From Holothuria scabra (Eukaryota > Echinodermata > Holothuroidea > Aspidochirotida > Holothuriidae), in NCBI GenBank assembly GCA_037179385.1, contig CM074187.1:14509450-14573449 (forward strand): a DNA stretch of 64,000 nt. Direction: 5' to 3'. A model generated the notes under the pieces. It did no database searches, was not told where the DNA came from, and worked only from the letters and a program-made list of their open reading frames with translations. Positions 55,201 to 61,200 of this stretch are shown here, piece by piece; position 1 is the first letter of the stretch, and each line of letters opens with the position of its first letter. A program made the position numbers and the translations under genes.

Positions 55201-58200
55201 GACAAAGGGAAGGAGCAAAACGGAGGGTTGGTTGATGGTCAAATGGGCAAACAAACAACAACAGATAGACATATTGTAACATCAGCGATGTAGGATGTAA
55301 AAGCATTGTTGAAACACAGCAAATGTTTTGATGCATCAAGTATAGATGTGTACACAGTATAAGACACTGTGTGGTATGACAGGAACCAATTCCTACAATT
55401 TGTTAACACTGCAAAATACAGCCGAGTAAAAGTGATTCCAGTCTCCATACAATAAATCACTAACAGGTCTTTGATGTTAGAAGGAAAAAAAAACCATACA
55501 AAGGATGTTAAAGACTGTTAGAAAGCTGTAAGTCAAAGAGCTGTTAGATGGATTAGTTCCAGAAATCCTTTGGAAACTTTCCCTAACTAGTTGACCACTT
55601 TTCTGACTGTCCCTTCCCAAGGTAGAAAGTTTCAGCAATTCTATTAGAAATTTTCAACAAAGGACTCACAATCAACCAAAATTTTATACTCATAATAAAA
55701 TATGTTGACAATTTTCATTCATCCAAACACAATACTTATTCATTAATTTCATCAGTTAAAAGAAAGAACAGTCAGCAGTCACTGTTTATCGGTTGTCTCC
55801 AAATACATATGTCTAGCCTAACATATCCTTCACCAAAATTTCAAAAGATGATAATTATGAAGAAAAATCCTGAATAATATTTACCATGTACCTCACAGGA
55901 TGGAAAAATTAGTTTCTCTGTGACATTGCTGTTAGTTTATGGTTAGACAATACTGGTCAGTACGCGAAAGCCCTCATGAGTTAAACCAAATGAAACTTTC
56001 ACATTTTCAACAGAAAGACAGAATAAAACCTGTATTTAACAGGACTAATGCTGCCTATTCTCCACAGAATTTTCAAGTGTTTCATCAAAAAGTGACTATC
56101 AACAAATTATCCTTTGATATGATACCCTGTCACAAATATCATTTGATATATATACATATTTTGATTAAACATCAAAACAAACAAAACTGCATACATAAGA
56201 TTTTGAGAAGCATGCCATATGGTTTTGGCTCTAATTTGTCCTTGATAGCATGACCTAAAATGTTCAGTATATCTACAGTACAACCCAAAGTCTTGTAAGA
56301 TCATGAAACAAACTTTCAAAAGACAGGCAAATTATGCTGCCAAATACAAGCAATTTCATGAAAAAGCTTGATATAAATGGTCTTCAATATTCAATCAAGA
56401 CACACAAAACTCAATCAGACAAAACATGCTAAATCTTCTCTGACAGAGGAGGTTACACCACTTGCTGTCTCTGATCCACCTGTGTTTGCAAAGAAAATAT
56501 ATCTCATGATGGAGGGAGCCCTCTATTTAAAGCAGCTAATATGTAATCTATAAGAATGCATTTTTAGCAATTTTGTACTCAAACATTTTCTTATTTCAAA
56601 GTAACTTCAAATGATTATGAAACTTCCTTCTAAAGTGTTTCTGTATAAAATAGCCTACACAAATGTTTGAGACACTCTTTTTGATACTATTTCTCTATAA
56701 ACTCTCTCAAGAAATAGTCAAACATTCCTTTATTTGTATACATCATTCAATTGATGCTTTTTGATACAGTTCGGTAACAAACTGAAACTGAAAACAGCCA
56801 AGCTAATAATCATTCTAAATCTCATAACATTGAACTTTCCACAATTACAGTCGAACACATTTTATTGTCTAAATTGTGTCCTACAAATTCTCCATGATAT
56901 TTCTTTGTGAACCTACTAAACCCTTTCACCAAAATTCTTTTATGAAAAGGTCATCAACTTTAATATTCATGTTTCTGATATTCTTAAAGCTTAGACACCA
57001 ATTTGTCTCTGTTATTCTTTTCTTATAAAACAGAAGTAACTATTCTGGCTATGTGCACGACTAGGAAATTGACACCAATCCTTTATGTTGTACATAAAAG
57101 CAACTGTAAACAAATCTACACAAATTTTCTTAATTGCATTTTATTTTTCACTGTAATCTCAATTATTCATCAAACATCACACAATACAAAATTTATGTTA
57201 GCAGGCAAATGCTTCCACCAAGCAACTCTAAAAAAAGCATAGGTTCACCAACCTTATAACAGAGGAATTAGTTTCACAACAACCTGAGTAAATAGAAGCA
57301 TCTGAGAACAACAGCCTCTTTTAAATTTAAAATAAGATTCAAAGCCAAAAGGGTCACCAACTGGCCAAAGCGATACAATCCTTCACAAAGTGGTTAACTG
57401 CTACATGAACAAAGTTAATGAAAAAATCAACTGCTTCCTTAAGAGTGACAACAATTCAAGATAAACCCTCACATTGAAAGTAAAAGGGGTAAATTTTATA
57501 AAGCTGGCATATTTAGACACAGTTTTAAAACTCACTATCAAAGTGTAGTTGTCCCCTTCTCTTTCACTGAAAACGTTTTTCCATCCTTCTTTGAATAAGT
57601 CTCATAAATTTATTTCAATTTGATAAACTTTCAAGATATTTACATTGGCTTTTCTGACACCACTTTTCTCTATCAGTGAAACGTTCCTTCACACAGTTTT
57701 CATACTATTAGCAATGGCTGGCAGAAATCTGAAGTTTTATTTACCTAAATTTATTTTCAAAACTTTTACCTTATGGATAAATTCTGTAACTAAGCATTAA
57801 TAGATTGATTCATTGTGTTGCCTTAAAGTAAAGATTGAAGTTTTCATAATTTATGACAAATCTCAACACTTTTTGCTTCAATTGTGATTCCCACAGGTTA
57901 CAACAGTACACAAGAGCATGGCCTATTATTACTAATACATTAAAGGATACGACAAAACTCTCCTCAAACCTCATTACACCATTATTTCGATTGTTTGATT
58001 GTTACAATGCCATCTTTACTTTCTAACAAACACTTCCTTTAATATTTATCTTCAATACAGATGTGTTTCAACTAGCCGTTGCTCTGCCTATCCTCCTTTA
58101 AAGGCAGTCATTCGTCACCCCAAGCTACAGTTTCAGTATACAGTCATTCGTCACCCCAAGCTACAGTTTCAGTATACATATATCAAAACTCTCAATTGGT

Positions 58201-61200
58201 ACAGCTCTTTGATTGGCATCACATTCAAACAATTCATCATAGCTAAATTACACAGCATGGGCACTGAGAGTGTCTTGATTACACATTATGGACTTGTATG
58301 GCCACTGGGACAAGCCATGAAGCAATAAACAAGGATTGTGTCTGGATAAAGATGAGTTTTAGAAAAATGTGGGAGGGACTAGAAGTAAGTAGGTTGGGAG
58401 AATTGGAACTGTTTGGGATGATGAAAATATGCCTTTAAAGGACAGAAAAAACTCCAGCCGTAGGAGGGATATATTATACCAGGTGGTCATGAAAATGACT
58501 AGTGGTGCTAGGGGTCAAGAAGGGGGGTGGGTGATTGTATCCACTAAGAAATGTGTGTGTGTAGAAGGCTATACAGTCTTATACTAGAAACATGTACATG
58601 TAAATATTGGTGTTGTGAATGAGGAGATAGGGGTGGAGAGGGAGATATAATCAGGGGGTAGTTTACTTGTGTGGGATAGGATGCTTGATGTGACTTTGTA
58701 GATAGTTGACTCTAATTACATAACTACTACACAACCTGAGTGAAGTAATATAGTTAAACAGGGAATGCCAAGGCTTACTACAGCCGAAGTGAAACTATCA
58801 TGGGGGAATGAATTAACAGTAATGTGTGTCACTGATATGTCGGAAGAAAACCAGTGCAAGCAATGGCAAGGTGATCCTCTTTATAAGGTCACATGACTGA
58901 AAGTCCATAACACCAGCAGATTGGAAAGAGTAGGGGAGAATATTTTGAATTAATACCTGCATCAAGGCCAAACACCTTCCATATTCTGTGGTGAGGGCGC
59001 TATCTTCCTTCTGGTACAAAACTTTGTTAATGGTGTGTACGTAACGCTTCCATCCTCAATCTCCTACTGAACGGAATTGTATGAGCTTGAGGAACAAGTG
59101 ATCCACCTTTAGAGATGGTACTTCCATGTTTGGAGCAGTTTTTGTAATAATTATTGGAATCACTACCTTGAAATTTAAGTATCACAATTTGATCACCAGA
59201 TTATAATATTTAATTTCACAGCAACCTCCTGGTTCCAGAAAAGTAGTTTCATGATTTGAAATTAATACATTCAAAACAACCTTTTACTTCATGTAAATTC
59301 ACATAATGGGGTTAACTTTTAGGAAAGAAGTAACATAAGCCATGATGACTTCCTGGTATGTGGTCTCTGACCTTCTTTTCACAGCTTTTATTAAAAACCA
59401 CTTTATATCTGTAGTTCCAGCATTCCCACATATTTCTCCCAGACTATTTTAGTCTTCATTTTCCCAGTAAACTGTATTCCTATGAAATTTCAATCCTGCT
59501 TACAATTATTTAGAACCCTTCTCTTATTATGGTATTAAACTTACATATTATTTGTGTTTCAGTAAGAACCTGGAAAAGAGGAAAACTGTTCAATTTTTTT
59601 CACACAAAAAGGGAAAAGAGCAAAAAAGAAAAATGTAATGATTGGTAAGGAAAAAGCTACTGCAGGTGTCAACTCAAATAATTTTTCCCTCCACTCTTTC
59701 CGTAAGGAGAAACATTTTAAGACGCAGGTCAATAGCTCATGCAGGGAAAAGCTGGGAAGCAAAGGCTACCAACAACAATAAAACAAAGCTGGCTCTATAA
59801 ATAGAGGAGAGCCAAAATACATCAACAAAGAAACTACGACGTTAATTCTTACCACGTTTATGGACGACGTGTATGACGTGATGACTTCCTCTGTTGTAGT
59901 TTTGAGTATTAACTACATCAGCCATGCAAAAATTGTGAGAAAAGTTAGCGTTTAGTCCTTTTAATTCTACTTGGGTATTAATTTTGTGGGGTTTCTTTTC
60001 TCAAAGTTTCTTTTAACGAGCCATCAATTAGTACAAAACAAAGACTATCTATCTACCGTCAATGGGCACATCTCATATGTGTAGGGAGTTCAGTGAAGCA
60101 AAACTTATTAGTTGAAAAGGGAAGGTCCCCTCTGCCATTCAAGGGTGTACAGACCTAACATGCTGAACCATGCACCCATTACCTGTAGCATCTACTCACC
60201 TCTAAGAGTGGGTCCATTCATAACAACTCAACTTCTAATTTCAACTAACATATTCACTGAAAATCTCAGGGCTAATCATTTCCATCAATTGTATGTCACA
60301 TAGCATATGCATATTCAGCTGGTTAAACTTCACTACAGCCAATCTGAACCCTGTCAAAACACTTTAAATACTAGGCATGGAATAGTTACTTGAACATTAT
60401 AAGCTAAAATCACAAATTTGCAGAGCTCTTTCCTTTTTTTTCTACTAATATGCAAATGCAAATCTACTATACTAATTTGTTCTGTGATTCATAAGTTTTG
60501 TTCTTTTAGCATTCAGTTAAAACACACAGGGGCAACATGGGGAGGGGGGGGCAATTCCAAAAATATGGTTTAAAACCAAAATTAATGCATAAAAAGTTTA
60601 TCGGATACTGAATAACACTGAGTTGCTGACACTCTCCAATTTATCATTAATCTTACTCATTAATGTTACTCTCGATGTAATGTTTGTTGGCAAAAATCCT
60701 TAAGCAATAAGCCTCAATTTTTTAAAACCTTCAATCAAAAACTCTGAAAAACACACACTGCAAAAGTAAAGATGTTGAAAGCAATTGGTCAGATCATGAT
60801 GATGGTGATAGAAAAAACAAACCATTCCACTTTGAATGCCAATAACATTTTTTTTATTTGTGGCATACCAAAGGGCAACACTAGTTATTTTTGTTTTTAT
60901 TCTTTCAGGATTCTTCTCTGAAGTAAACACAACAAAAAAAGGCTGGGGAACACTTTGCAGAGTTGAAGTGGCAAAGGCAGAGAAATGTCTTACAAACCTA
61001 TCACATTATTTAGCCTATTAGGTGACCAACTTATTAATCTTTACCAAAGACTTCAAGTGCATCCATACCATTCACAAAGTTTTTTTTCTCACAAACCAGT
61101 TCCTTTCCATAACCAGATACAGGAAGATATAACCACAGAAATAGAGAAAAAGAAAGACACCACCAAAAGATACAGTGAAGACTAGATAGAAGTACTCAAT

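Noticed and set aside
56461..56500. 21-bp microexon reading VDQRQQV
   Set aside because: Acceptor is fair but the donor GTG/GTGTAA is poor and the frame stops one codon later.
59803..59816. TATA-like CTATAAATAG on the plus strand
   Set aside because: No plus-strand gene follows it; on the minus strand it lies downstream of the candidate exon.
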